This document shows, piece after piece, positions 12,705 to 23,875 of a DNA stretch of 64,000 nt. The DNA comes from Muscardinus avellanarius (lineage: Eukaryota > Chordata > Mammalia > Rodentia > Gliridae). The notes beneath the pieces are model-generated. The model was not told the origin of the DNA, did not search any database, and saw nothing but the letters and a program-made list of their open reading frames with translations. Each line of letters starts with the position of its first letter. The stretch's first letter is position 1. The translations under genes and the position numbers were made by a program. The stretch covers positions 29,940,034 to 30,004,033 of the forward strand of contig OY726565.1 of assembly GCA_963383645.1 (NCBI GenBank), read 5' to 3'.

Positions 12705-12906
12705 GCCGGGCCTGGTGGCGCGCACGCTTGTAAACCCTGCCCTTGGGAGGCGGAGACAGGAGGATCGCGCTGCTTCGGAGCCAGCCACGCTGGCTTAAGA
12801 GACCCTGTTTCCAAATAAAAAATATAAAATAGGTCTGGGAGTGTAGCCCGGTGGTAGAAGGGCTTCCAGGAACCCCAGTACCGCCAAAAAAAAAAAAAAA
12901 AAAAAA
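12705..12906 (+). repeat. Young CpG-rich B1-dID SINE with target-site duplication
   Basis: GCCGGGCCTGGTGGCGCGCA left half, TGGCTTAAGAGACCCTG joint, right half with GGTCTGGGAGTGTAGCCCGG and GGCTTCCAGGAACCCCAGTA, then a long A tail. It is flanked by AAAATTAGTTAA at 12693-12704 and 12907-12918, a perfect 12-bp duplication. Retained CpGs mark it as fairly young. Confidence 0.95.
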
Positions 12907-12918
12907 AAAATTAGTTAA

Positions 12919-14775
12919 AAAAATGGATTTATCTCAAGTGAAGGACCAACCACTTGATTGATAGTGGGTGAAATCACCAGTGAAAGCTTTTCATATTAAC
13001 AAGGATATAATCAGCATAAAGAGTGGTCATGTTGAAAGTAGCATTTTTTCCTAAGTGCATCAGTTGCCGTGTAGAAGCAACAAACAATTTTTAAGAAAAT
13101 CCTTCTGAGCAAACACTGAGGTTGTCCAGAATGGGGAGGAGTTGCCCACCGCAGTGTTTTAAATGGGAATGGTGACTGTCTTTTTCCAACAGGAGCGCGC
13201 CAACTCGGAGAAGACCTGTGAGTTATGTCATTGATTTTATGTTATTCTTGTTCTTGAAATTTTATTTTCATTACAAGTGTCTGATGCTATATAAATCAAA
13301 GTAGGGTAGAAACCAAAGCCATTCCAGTAATGGACTCAAGACCATATATTTAATTTTTAAGCCTACTTTAAATCTTGCAAAAAATCATGCAGTTTTCTTA
13401 CACTGATGCTGTTTCCTTCTTTTTGCCAATTATAGTGCATGTCTGTTTAGTTGGCACTATTTCAAGGCTTTCTTTGAGGGTGAGGAAACTTTTCCTCACT
13501 TGACATTAATTCAAGCTTTATTCAGTGCAAGCCATTATTTGCTATTGATTTGACTAAGTTTTTCTCTTTTAAGATCAGTGAAATTAAAATTCGTTCAAGC
13601 TGTCTTAGTTTTAGAATCTATCTCTACTTTAAAACAATTATTTTTACTTGGTTTATTGAAGCAAAACAAACATAGGATGAAATTTACCAGTTATATATGT
13701 ACAATTAGATGAGATTTAAAATTGTATACTTTTATGAACACATATTTCCTTATGCCACTTTGTAGTCAATCTCCTTTTCACAGGTTCCAGTCCCTATAAG
13801 TCTCAGATATTTTTTCAGTTATGGAAGTTTTTCTTTATCTAATTTTATCTTCTAGATATCTGCATTTGGCTTCTTTTTCTTAGAATAATTAATTTGAGAT
13901 TCATGCATGTGTCAGTACTTTGCTACGTTTTATTAATGAGTAGAATTCTATTATGTATATAATAAAATTAATGGTATATAATGAAAGTAATTATATAATA
14001 TGTATTATATATACATTTGTTGTGCAACTGACCAAGGCTGGGAAGTTGTGGATTCAATCTAATCCTTCCATAAAAGGAGGGAGGCATTGGGTGGGGGTGA
14101 GACATGGCTTTACTCCAGGTGCAATAGGCTGCAGTAGGAGGCCTCCATCTCCAGTACTCAGTGGTGGCCAACTAGGGACATGAGAGCTTCACATGGAGGC
14201 TTCCCCATAGCATACTGGACTAGCCATGCATCTGTGTGTGTGTGTGTGCTGGCTGTCTCAGTTAAGTTTATATACCAAATCAGAACGAAAGTGCCAACTA
14301 ACCATAGCAGAACATTACATAAGACAATATAGCATCCACAAGGACATGTGTAGTTTTTTTCATACAACAGTGGCCTTCACCAGAAGGAGGCAAAAAAGCT
14401 TAACTAACAACCTTTTTTTCCCCCACAACATATATGTATGTGTTTATACATATCTACTGTATATATTTATATCTTCTCTATATACTATATATTACATAAT
14501 GTAACATATATAATGTATTCTGTAAATCATATATATCACAATCTCTTTACCATTCACATGTTGATTATTATTTGAGTACTCTTATTATTGTGAACATTCA
14601 TATAAAATATATGTCTCTACATACAAAATGTATGTATTGAACATATTTTTAATGCTTTTGGTTGATTCCTTACAAGTAGGATTGATGAATTTTATGATAA
14701 GCATACATGTAGCTTCATGAAGAACCCTCCAAAATCTTTTACAAAGTGCCTGTATCATTTTTCACTCCCTTTAGC
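12919..14775. other. Single-copy sequence with a candidate short exon
   Basis: AT-rich sequence apart from a splice-site-flanked CpG-rich segment at 13193-13217, listed separately. A short (TG)n lies at 14232-14248, and AT-rich runs occur at about 13950-14010 and 14430-14530. Frames at 13953-14504 on both strands have no family resemblance. Confidence 0.5.
13193..13217 (+). other. Candidate 25-nt host exon (microexon), gene unknown
   Basis: Seen directly: a pyrimidine-rich tract and acceptor GTCTTTTTCCAACAG end at 13192, and a perfect GTGAGT donor starts at 13218. The 25 bases between hold three CpGs in otherwise AT-rich, CpG-poor surroundings. One frame would read ERANSEKT, and another ARQLGED. 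CpGs normally decay in neutral mammalian DNA, so this cluster beside good splice signals suggests selection. The length is not a multiple of three, so inclusion would shift the frame unless it is constitutive. I do not recognise the gene. It could also be a chance match. Confidence 0.45.
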
Positions 14776-14791
14776 AATGTATGAGAATTCT
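14776..14791. repeat. Left target-site duplication of the full-length L1
   Basis: AATGTATGAGAATTCT, repeated exactly at 22080-22095 on the other side of the element. The inferred nick is TTCT/AT, a variant of the L1 endonuclease preference TTTT/AA. Confidence 0.95.
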
Positions 14792-15053
14792 TTTTTTTTA
14801 ACAATTTTTTTATTGAACATAAATAGTATACATTTAAACTATATTTGGTGCCCTCTCCCCCCCGCCCCCATTTTCCCTTCCCCACAACCATTGGTTGTCC
14901 AGGTTAACCATGTCTTATTCATAATTTTACACATGTTCAGGTGTAGACCCTCATTAATCAGGATCAACCTTCCTTCTCTCCTATCTTTCCATTCAAACTT
15001 AGGTAGTATTTCCCCTCTAATATCTGGAGTCCCACTGGTATCCTTTGTGTTTC
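14792..15053 (-). other. 3' UTR of the full-length L1 with G-rich tract
   Basis: On the minus strand it contains a guanine tract (complement of 14851-14886) with several runs of three or more G, including a seven-G run, then an AT-rich end and a tail of A runs broken by TTGTT. A G-rich polypurine tract is a common feature of mammalian L1 3' UTRs and can form a quadruplex. Confidence 0.85.
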
Positions 15054-18000
15054 CTAGTTTGGACATATTAGAAGAAACATATGTATCTTCTCCTTCTGTG
15101 CTTGGCTGATCTCACTTAACATAATGTTCTCCAGGGCTTTCCATCTTCTTGCAAATGATATAATTTTGTTCTTCTTTATGGCTGAATAGAATTCCATTGT
15201 GTGTATTTCCCACAGTTTTGCTATCCATTCATCTGTTGATGGTGATCTGGGCTGGCTCCATATTTTGGCTATTACAAATTGTGCTGCTATGAACATAGGT
15301 ATGCATATGTTGCTGTATTTCTCTGAATTCAACCCCTTTGGAAAGATACCGAGGAGTGGTATAGCTGGATCATATGGTGGATCTATTCCCACCTTTCTTA
15401 GGAATCTCCACACAGATCTCCACAGTGGTTGAACTAGTTTGCATTCCCACCAACAGTGTAAAAGAGTTCCTCTTTCCCCACATCCTCGCCAGCATTTGTT
15501 GTTGTTTGATTTCTTTATGCTTGCTACTCTGACTGGAGTTAGATGGAATCTCAGTGTAGTTTTGATTTGCATCTCCCTGATGGCCAGTGATGAAGAACAT
15601 CTTTTCATGTATCTATTGGCCCTTTGTATCTCTTCTTTTGTGAAGTGTCTATTTAGTTCATTTGCCCATTTCTTGATTGGGTTGTTTGTTTTGCTAGTGT
15701 AGAGTCTTTTGAGCTCTTTGTATATTCTGGATATTAGCCCCCTATCAGAATAGCGATGGTAAAGATCCTTTCCCATTCTGTAGGCTTCCTCTTTAGGTTA
15801 TTGATAGTTTCCTTTGATGAGAAGAAACTTTTTAGTTTGATATTATCCCACTTGTTTATTCTTGCTTTAATTTCCTGAGCTTTGGAGGTTTTGTTGAGAA
15901 AGTTACTGCCTGTGCCAATATGTTGTAGTGTTGAACCTATGCTCTCCTCTACTAACTTCACAGTCTCAGGTCTAATTTCTAAGTCTTTGATCCATCGTGA
16001 GTTGATTCCTGTGTTTGGTGAGATATAGGGGTTTAGATTCATCTTTTTACAAATGGTTAGCCAGTTCTCCCAGCACCACTTGTTGAAAAGGCTGTCTTTT
16101 CTCCAGCGTATGTGTTTTGCCCCTTTGTCAAAGATTAATTGACTAAAGGTGTGTGGGTTTGTTTCTGTATCTTCCATTCTAATCCACTGGTCAGTATATC
16201 TGTTTTTGTGCCAGTCCCATGCTGTTTTTACTACTATTGCTCTATAGTATAGTTTGAAATCTGGGATTGTAATGCCTCTTGCATGTTTCTTATTATTGAG
16301 GATTGCTTTGGCTATTCTAGGTCTTTTCTTTCTCCATATGAAGTTCATGATTGATTTTTCTAGGTCTCTGAAGAATGTCACTGGTAGTTTAGTGGGAATT
16401 GCATTAAACCTATAGATCAGTTTTGGCAGAATGGCCATTTTGATGATATTTATTCTGCCTATCCATGAGCACGGGAGATCTTTCTATCTTCCAAGGTCTT
16501 CTTCAGTTTCTTTCTTTAATGTTTTATAGTTTTTGTTGTAGAGGTTTTTACATCTTTGGTTAGGTTTATTCCTAGGTATTTTATTGGTTTTGAGGTTATA
16601 GTGAATGGAATTGTTGTTCTTGTTTCTTTCATTGTGGATTCGTTGTTGGCATAAAGAAAAGCCACTGATTTCTTTAGGTTGTTTTGTAACCTGCGACTTT
16701 GCTGAATTTGTCAATCAGCTCCAGAAGTCTTTTGGTTGAGTTCTTTGGGTCTTCCAGATAAAGGATCATGTCATCTGCGAATAAGGATAATTTTAATTCC
16801 TCTCTTCCTATGTGAATTCCCTTGATTTCCTTCTCTTGTCTGATTGCTGCAGCAAGAGTCTCAAGGACTATACTGCAAAGGAGTGGTGATAGTGGGCATC
16901 CTTGTCTTGTTCCTGACTGTAGCGGAAATTCTTGCAGTTTTTCCCCACTCAATATAATGTTGGCTTTGGGTTTACAGTATATTGCCTTAATGATGTTGAA
17001 GTACTTTCCTTCTATCCCAATTTTTTTCAGTGTTTTTAACATAAATGGGTGTTGGATTTTGTCGAATGCTTTTTCAGCATCTATTGCTATGATGATGTGG
17101 TTTTTGTTCTTGGTTCTACTTATGTGGTGAATAACATGTATGGATTTGCGTATGTTGAACCAGCCTTGTTTTTCTGGGATGAAACCGACTTGGTCATGAT
17201 GTATTATTTTCTTGATATAGTTTTGAATGCGTATAGCTAATATTTTGTTTAGAATTTTTGCATCTATATTCATTAAGGATATTGGTCTGTAGTTTTCCTT
17301 TCTTGAGGTGTCTTTATTTGGTTTGGGGATTAATGTGATACTGGCCTCAAAGAAGGAATTTGGGAGAGTTCCATCTCTTTCAACTTTCCGGAACATGTTG
17401 TGTAGTATTGGTATTAGTTGTTTACTGAAGGTTTTGTAGAATTCAGCTGGAAACCCATCTGGGCCTGGGCTTTTCTTTGGTGGAAGAATTTTTATTGCCG
17501 TTTCTATTTCTTTGATTGTTATTGGTTGTTTTAGGCTTGCTATGTCCTCTTGACTGAGTGTAGGAAGGTTAACTGTGCTTAGAAATCTATCAATTTCATC
17601 CAGGTTTTCAAGTCTGTTGGAGTATAAATTTTTAAAGTAGTTTCTGATAATCTTTTGAATTTCTTCACTATCTGTGGTGATATCTCCTTTTTCATTTCTA
17701 ATTTTGATAATTTGAGTTGATTCTCTTTTTCTTTTGATTAGGTTGGCCAGGGGTTTATCAATTCTATTAATCTTTTCAAAGAACCAACTTTTTGTATTAT
17801 TGATTCTTTGAATTGTTTTTTTGTTCTCTATTTCATTTATTTCTGCTCTAATTTTGATGATTTCTTGCCTTCTGCTGGCTTTGGGAATAGACTGTTGCAG
17901 AATTTCTAGATCCTTGAGTTGTGTCATTAGGTTCTTTACTTGGTGGTTCTCCGTCCTTTTTATGTGAGCACTCAATGCAATTAACTTTCCTCTTAGTACT

Positions 18001-18877
18001 GCCTTCATGGTGTCCCATAGGTTTTGGTAGGTTGTGTCTCCGTTTTCGTTTGTTTCCATAAATTACTTTATTTCTCCCCTAATTTCTGTTCTTACCCATT
18101 CGTCATTCAATAGTGTGTCATTCATTCTCCATGAATTTGAATACTTTCTTTCGAGTTTCCTGTTGTTGATTTCTACTTTTATTCCGTTGTGGTCTGAAAA
18201 GATGCAAGGAATTATATTACATTTTTTTAATTTGCTGGTATTTTCTTTGTGTCCCAGGATGTGATCTATTTTGGAGAAGGTTCCATGGGATGCTGAGAAG
18301 AAAGTATATTCTGTAGTTCCTGGTTGAAATAATCTGAAAATGTCTATTAGGTCCATTTGGTTTATGGTTTCCTTTAGTTCTAAAGTGTCTTTACTCATCT
18401 TGTGCCTTGAAGATCGATCCAGTGGTGTGAGAGGCGTATTAAAGTCTCCCAGAATTATTGTATTTGGGTCTACTTTGATCTTATGTCCATAAGGGTTTGT
18501 TTTACAAATGTGGTTGCACCCACATTTGGGGAATAAATATTAACTATCATTATATCTTCTTGGTGTATTGTTCCTTTTAATAAAAGGAAGTGTCCTGATT
18601 TGTCTCTTTTGATGTGTTTTAGTTTAAAGTCTGTTTTGTTGCATATCAGGGTTGCTACTCCTGCTCGTTTTTGGTCACTGGTGGCATGGTATATCTTTTT
18701 CCATCCTTTCACCTTCAGCCTGTGAATGTCTTTGGCTGTGAGGTGAGTTTCTTGCAGACAGCATATATTTGGATTATGTTTCCTAATCCACATTGCCAGT
18801 CTATGTCTTTTGGTTGGTGAGTTAAGTCCTTTGACATTAAGAGATATTATTGAAATATGATTTTTGTTTTCTGCCAT
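15054..18877 (-). pseudogene. L1 ORF2 (endonuclease/reverse transcriptase), disrupted
   Basis: About 1,274 codons, the usual L1 ORF2 length. The start is the ATG at 18877, 45 nt after the ORF1 stop. Endonuclease residues are kept: N14 (SLNVKGLN), E43 (CCLQETHL), GDFN at 18438-18449 and SDH at 18189-18197. The RT has [10 protein letters not shown] and an intact FADD at 16770-16781. The C-terminal zinc knuckle C-x3-C-x7-H-x4-C is at 15441-15494. Lesions seen: a one-base frameshift near 18470, a TAA near 18063, frameshifts near 16675 and 16545, a TAG at 16484-16486 and a frameshift near 15755. The catalytic residues are intact although the frame is broken in about six places. The longest open piece is 461 codons (16674-18059). 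Confidence 0.95.
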
Positions 18878-18922
18878 TTTGTGTTCTGTCTACTCTTCGG
18901 TGGTGTATTCTTTCTTCTTTAC

Positions 18923-19903
18923 TTAAATGGCCCACTTATTAACTTCCTCTCTTCTCTGATTCTGAAGTCTGCTTCTTTTTTCTTCCTTATGGTTTATTAC
19001 TTTAAGAATTTTCTCTAGTGTTGGCTTTGAATTCATGAATTTTTTGAGATTCTGTTTATCTTGAAAGACTTTGGTTTCACCATTGATCTTGAATAGTAGT
19101 TTTGCTGGATAGATTAGTTTGGGTTGGAAGTTATATTCTTCCAGGGTCTGAATCATGTCGTACTAGTCTCTCCTAGCATTCCTGACCTGGGTTGTATAGT
19201 CTGGGGTAATTCTTATTGTTTTGCCTGTATATGTCACCCGTCATTTTGTTCTCACTGCTTTTAAGATTCCTTCCTTAGCGTCTATATTGGTCATTTTGGT
19301 TAGTATGTGGCGTGGAGTGGTTTTTCTTTGGTCCTGTCTCAGTGGAGTTCTGTATGCCTCCTGGACTTGAAGGTCCAAGTCTCTTTCCATATTTGGAAAA
19401 TTCTCTGAGATTATTTCCTTGAAGATATTACAGATGCCCTTGGTCTGTACCTCTGTCCCTTCCTCAATGCCTATTATCCGTAAATTAGGACGCTTCATAT
19501 TATCCCATAATTGCTGGATGTTTAGGTTTTGTTGCTGTAAAGATTTCTGTATATCGCTGACTGTGTTTTCGGTTTGAGATGTACTGTCTTCTAATATTGA
19601 TATTCTGTTTTCCATTTCATCTAATCTTCCAGAATTTCTTTCTATTGCTGTCTTTATTTCACTTATTGCCTCTTTCATTTCATTCCAGACCTCTTTCTGA
19701 TTCTTTTTTAGTGTTTCTAATTCACCTTTAACCTCCTATATACTCGTTTTAAATCCTTTCATCATATTGAACATCAAGATTCTGAACTCCCCTTCTTGCA
19801 TTTCTAGTGGGTCAGTATTCGTGATTTCTGCAGTCTCTTCATAATTTCTGGTCCTCATATTTATAGTGTTCTCTGTCCTGTTTTTCTGATTTCTACCCAT
19901 CAT
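18923..19903 (-). pseudogene. L1 ORF1 (RNA-binding nucleoprotein), three nonsense codons
   Basis: The frame from the ATG at 19903 (MMGRNQKNR start) to the TAA at 18923 is 327 codons with no frameshift, interrupted by three in-frame stops: TAG at 19736-19738 (codon 56), TGA at 19241-19243 and TAG at 19163-19165. The order is a basic N-terminus, a heptad-rich coiled coil (about residues 60-135, including ISILEDSTSQTENTV), an RRM with RPNLRIIGIEEG, and a C-terminal domain with NFQPKLIYPAKL. ORF1p normally forms trimers on L1 RNA. ORF1 is less damaged than ORF2. Confidence 0.94.
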
Positions 19904-20451
19904 TCGTGAGGATTATGCTTAGTCTAATCTTAATATTAGGAGATTAGCAGTATTGGCAATCAGCAGAGCCTTTCCAGTGTTGAGGGTGGGTGATGTGGGA
20001 GGAGCTGGGGTGATTGGTAAAGGAGTTGGATTAGGTAGAGGATATGTTTAGGTTGAGAAAGACTTTAAGTATGATAAGGTTATATCTTGCTAGGAATGAG
20101 AGAGAGTTAACTAGTAGGACTCTTGTTGTTAGTAGAGTAATTATGGATATAAGAAATACTTTGAGTATTAAACCAGGAGGTATATTATGGGGAAAAGTTT
20201 TGTGGGAAAAACGTATGTAGGTTAGTGTGGGAAGGTTTGTAAATAGGGGTGATGAAAGGAGCAGAAAAACATAAAAAAAAGTCCACACAAGATACCAAGA
20301 CTATTGTGTAATTCAAGAAAAAAAAGGAAAACCCAATCAAAGGAGGTGAACGAGAAAAGGAGGGAAAGAGGAAGAAAGAGGAAAAAAGAACAAGAGTAAA
20401 ATGAAAGGAACTATCTGTTGTATGATATCAGAAAATAAGGTAAACTATCCA

Positions 20452-20528
<77 letters not shown>
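20452..20528. repeat. (TA)n microsatellite inside the L1 5' UTR
   Basis: An almost pure TA run with a few TATG and TACA interruptions. It lies within the L1, so it arose in or after the insertion. Confidence 0.95.
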
Positions 20529-20529
<1 letters not shown>

Positions 20530-21905
20530 CAAGTTAAAGTAAAAGAAGTGTGGGTTAAGAAAAAAAATAAAACAGCAATATCCATACCAAAACAAAAGCA
20601 CTGTAAAAGCAAAATAAAACAGAACATCCACATTAAAAGTAAAACAAACAGTCCTACTTATTTACGCATATAGGGTCAGGTCCATATATTATGTGCGTAT
20701 CTGATTGCTTTGGTAGCTTTCAGAATATAATCCAACGTCTCTTAGTTTTCTTTGTACTCTATTTTTATCTTCTTAGGTCACTCTGGGTGTTTGGATACCT
20801 TTCTCTCCTTTAACTGCTTTAGGTTTATGTGTCCGGATGTCTGGGTTCAATGTTATTTGATTCTGTACAATTCACAGGTTCTACAAAATTCCAACCTGTA
20901 GTCAGCCCCTCTGCACTCACCACCCTAGACTCCTGCCTGTGCTTCCCTACAGCAGGGGTGGAGGATGACCAAAGTATTATTGGAACCTCCCCCTGAGGTC
21001 CTGTGCAGATATTGTGGCCCGATGGATTTTCCTGTCTCTGGAAATTCCAGCTGGGCTAGCCGGTGTGGTCCCAAGGTGTATCCTGGGCAAAGGGATGCTG
21101 GTTCCTGGATGCCCACACTTACTGCTGGAGCTCTGCCTATTCCGAGAGTGCAGGCTGGGTGCGCTGCTTTTACTGGACCCAGGTATGAGTGGGTGCAGCT
21201 GCCTATTGCTGCTTGTATGCTCTTCCAAGGTGTATTGAGCTGTGTTCTCACTTAGAACTAAGCATCTGCCTACCGGGTGGGTGGGAACACCCAGCGGTTG
21301 GCCAGGGGTGCAGGATAGGTGCTCACGGGTCCAGGTACACAGGTAGTGCGCGGTGACCAGCAATGGTCTCTGCCTCCCGCGGGACGTAGAAGGTGGGGGT
21401 GCCCCAAGGAGATTTCCAGGGCACACAGGGCTTTCGCAGCCTGGAAGGCAGGCTCTGGCAAGGTGGCAGAGGCTAGACACACAGGCAGGCTCTGATTTAG
21501 GGGTGGCAGTGGCGCAGGCACTGACTACTAGCAGGGGACCGGGGCACAGACAAGGTGCGCGTGGAGAGTGCTGTGTTCTGAGGCTTGGGCCAGTGCTGGG
21601 GGGTTGGGGCTGTGGCTCACGCTAGGACCCGCACTTTCCCTGACTTCCTTGGTTCAGGCTTCTGTGGGAGACATTGTGTTGTGATCCAGTCACTGGTAAG
21701 CACACAGAATTCTGACGTGGGTGCTGCTCGCTGCTTAAGATGAGGTCCTAGGTGTGTTTTCAGTCCCGAATTATCTTGCCGCGGTAATTTCAGGCAGGCA
21801 GCTGTGCAAGCAGTCACGCAAGCAGCCCGCCGCCACCTGCAAGCAGCCCACCACCGCCGCCGGGCGTTCCGATAGTATCTGCAGCAGGTCCGGTGTCCGA
21901 CCTTT

Positions 21906-21927
21906 GTTCTTCTTCTTCTTCTTCTTC
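21906..21927. repeat. (TTC)n short tandem repeat in L1 5' UTR
   Basis: About seven TTC units in the GC-rich part of the L1 5' UTR. Confidence 0.9.
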
Positions 21928-22060
21928 AAGTTCAGGGTTCTGCCGAGGTACCTGGATCTGTTTTGGCTCCTGGTATGTATTTATTTTGTTGAATAAGACA
22001 CTGCTTTCTAAGTATTTGAACTTTATTTGCTTCAGCTACTGAGAAGTGCTGTGTCCCTCA

Positions 22061-22071
22061 GTCGCCATTTT
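22061..22071 (-). promoter_or_regulatory. YY1-type motif at the L1 5' end
   Basis: The minus strand reads AAAATGGCGAC within the first 20 bases of the element. YY1 sites with an ATGG core at this position are known to set the transcription start in primate L1. Position and core match; binding here is inferred. Confidence 0.6.
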
Positions 22072-22079
22072 GAAAAAAA

Positions 22080-22095
22080 AATGTATGAGAATTCT
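22080..22095. repeat. Right target-site duplication of the full-length L1
   Basis: AATGTATGAGAATTCT, identical to 14776-14791. Confidence 0.95.
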
Positions 22096-23574
22096 ATCAA
22101 GAAGAACAGAAACATGTCATAAAACATGGGACTTTAGGTAGGTTTCTCACAAGGAGACAAATCAGTCCATTAATTGCAAACAATATTATTTATGGTTCTC
22201 TTTCTATTGAATATTTTTTGTCCTGGTTATGGGTCATATTTTTCTTCATCCTTAAATTCTTATATCTTTTAAATTTGTCTGTATTCATAAAGGAAAATTT
22301 GACTGAAGAGAAGACAATGTGAATTGCACTTTGTTCATGGCTAGATTTTGTTGTATTCCCTAAAAGAGTATTAAAGCTTGTTTTAGAGTGGATCTGGTGT
22401 CATCTTCAGGCTAACACTACCTTCTTTTTATTATCAAGATAACAGTCTTGTGAGGATTCAACCCAGTGCTCCAGGAATTGTGAGATTTTTTTTTCTATTC
22501 TCCTTTGTAGGAACAAAAACTGTTTCTAAATCTGTTTGAACTGCTTCTTGTCAGTGTCACATGCTTATTTTTCCCCAGATTTGGATAATTTTTTTAACAT
22601 ATGCTGAAAAAATAAGTACTCAGCCAATGGCTTGAACTCCCCTACCCTATCTGGCCCTCTGATCACAACTCTGAAGTGTTTCTTCTGTGAAATTTAGTTC
22701 TCTCTGTCCAACAAATGATGGCTGTATTGGCTTTCTTAATTAATTAATTAATTAATTAATTAATTTCTCTTTACAATTCACTGAGATTTCTGGGCTCTGG
22801 ATTTCTTGACTTGCTAAAGCCCAGGAAACACCTATAGTCAGCAAGACATTTGTACTAAGGTACAACTGCCAATGTCCCAATGTCTATAATCCAATGCTGA
22901 AGAATGGTGCTTGGTTTGGGGGAAGAGAGTGTTGGATGGGAATTTTAGTTCTTAGTTGTTTCTGACAGTAAAACAAATCTAGTTACTATTACTTAATTCA
23001 AAACTGTAAAGAAAGTTCCCCCATTTTACTTTTGAGTAAAACAACAACAGTTATGAAACAATGTAGTTAGTTGGGAGTAATTTTATAATGGAGTGACAAT
23101 GCCTTCTTAATATTTTTTTTATATTCGTCAGAAAAATAACTCCTGGGACAGAATTTTAAAGTGTTCAACTGTTTATTGGATTTCTCACTGAAACATGATT
23201 AGAACAATGCCTATTAGTGTTGTAGTACATTTCAATCATAGGCATTCTTCTTTAACTTTCACTTGTTTCCAGAGATTTTAATTGATAATTTTGCGTGGTT
23301 ATAATTTTGATATGCAACTGTTTTTATCTCATAATACACCCTGTTTAATTGACTGATATAGAATAGTCAAATTTGCCCTAAACTTGAACTTTCAAAAGTG
23401 AAGTTCAGCCCTGCAATAAATAAAGAAAATTGCATCTAGCTTATTCTGAACTTTCTCTTTTTAATTAGTTCCATTACATTTTTCTCCATAATCACTCTTC
23501 TGCCTATTTATTAATTTTGTTTAATATTTTTCCTTTGGACCCCTTATATTTTGTATAGAGTTGTTAAATACTAC
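22096..23574. other. Single-copy AT-rich sequence
   Basis: No gene recognised. The only simple repeat is a TTAA run at 22736-22766, listed separately. Confidence 0.45.
22736..22766. repeat. (TTAA)n short tandem repeat
   Basis: About seven perfect TTAA units. Confidence 0.93.
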
Positions 23575-23875
23575 TTTATGTTTATATACTTTTATTGGCA
23601 CATTATAATTATACATCATAAGGTTCATAGTAATAGAAACATAACTGCACACAACATTTGGTGTGTTCCCTCCAGATCCCACTCTGCTTTTTCTCTCTCC
23701 CTGTACATATTATTGAGAGATTTGTATTGATAACTTCATATGTACATATATCATTGATTGGATCATTTCTTTCATTAATTCTCCCTTGTACCCTACTCAC
23801 CTCCACCCCCAAATCCACTTCCACTATTCTACTGGTATCTCTTCTCATTTATCTGAAGTCCTTTTTGTTTTAAAA
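23575..23875 (-). mobile_element. LINE-1 3' UTR fragment
   Basis: Reverse complement of the L1 3' terminus: TACTTTTATTGGCACATTAT at the tail side, then CCCTCCAGATCCCACTCTGC and CTCCACCCCCAAATCC, the complement of the G-rich tract. Open frames on both strands here are non-coding shadows. Confidence 0.75.

Larger units (their letters stand above)
14792..22079 (-). mobile_element. Full-length LINE-1 with 5' UTR, ORF1, ORF2 and 3' UTR
   Basis: About 7.29 kb on the minus strand. From its 5' end: 5' UTR (22079-19904), ORF1 (19903-18923), a 45-nt spacer, ORF2 (18877-15054), and a 3' UTR with a G-rich tract and an interrupted A tail (15053-14792). A perfect 16-bp target-site duplication flanks it, so this is one intact insertion. 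It encodes the L1 RNA-binding protein and the endonuclease/reverse transcriptase, but both frames carry stops or frameshifts, so as read it cannot move by itself. Divergence is low compared with other L1s here, making it the youngest long L1 in the window. Confidence 0.97.
19904..22079 (-). promoter_or_regulatory. 5' UTR / internal promoter of the full-length L1
   Basis: About 2.2 kb between the 5' end of the element and ORF1. The upstream half (about 20925-21900) is GC- and CpG-rich, unlike everything else in the window, as expected of an L1 internal RNA polymerase II promoter. The downstream half is AT-rich and holds a long (TA)n. Open frames on both strands in the GC-rich part (for example 20977-21480 and 21353-21625) are by-products of high GC and show no protein family. 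Confidence 0.85.

Noticed and set aside
20428..20633. Frames encoding IYIYIY repeats
   Set aside because: Translation of the (TA)n microsatellite in the L1 5' UTR.
20977..21480. 167-codon minus-strand frame and overlapping frames in the GC-rich block
   Set aside because: The block is the L1 5' UTR. High GC gives few stops in all frames, and the product shows no domain.
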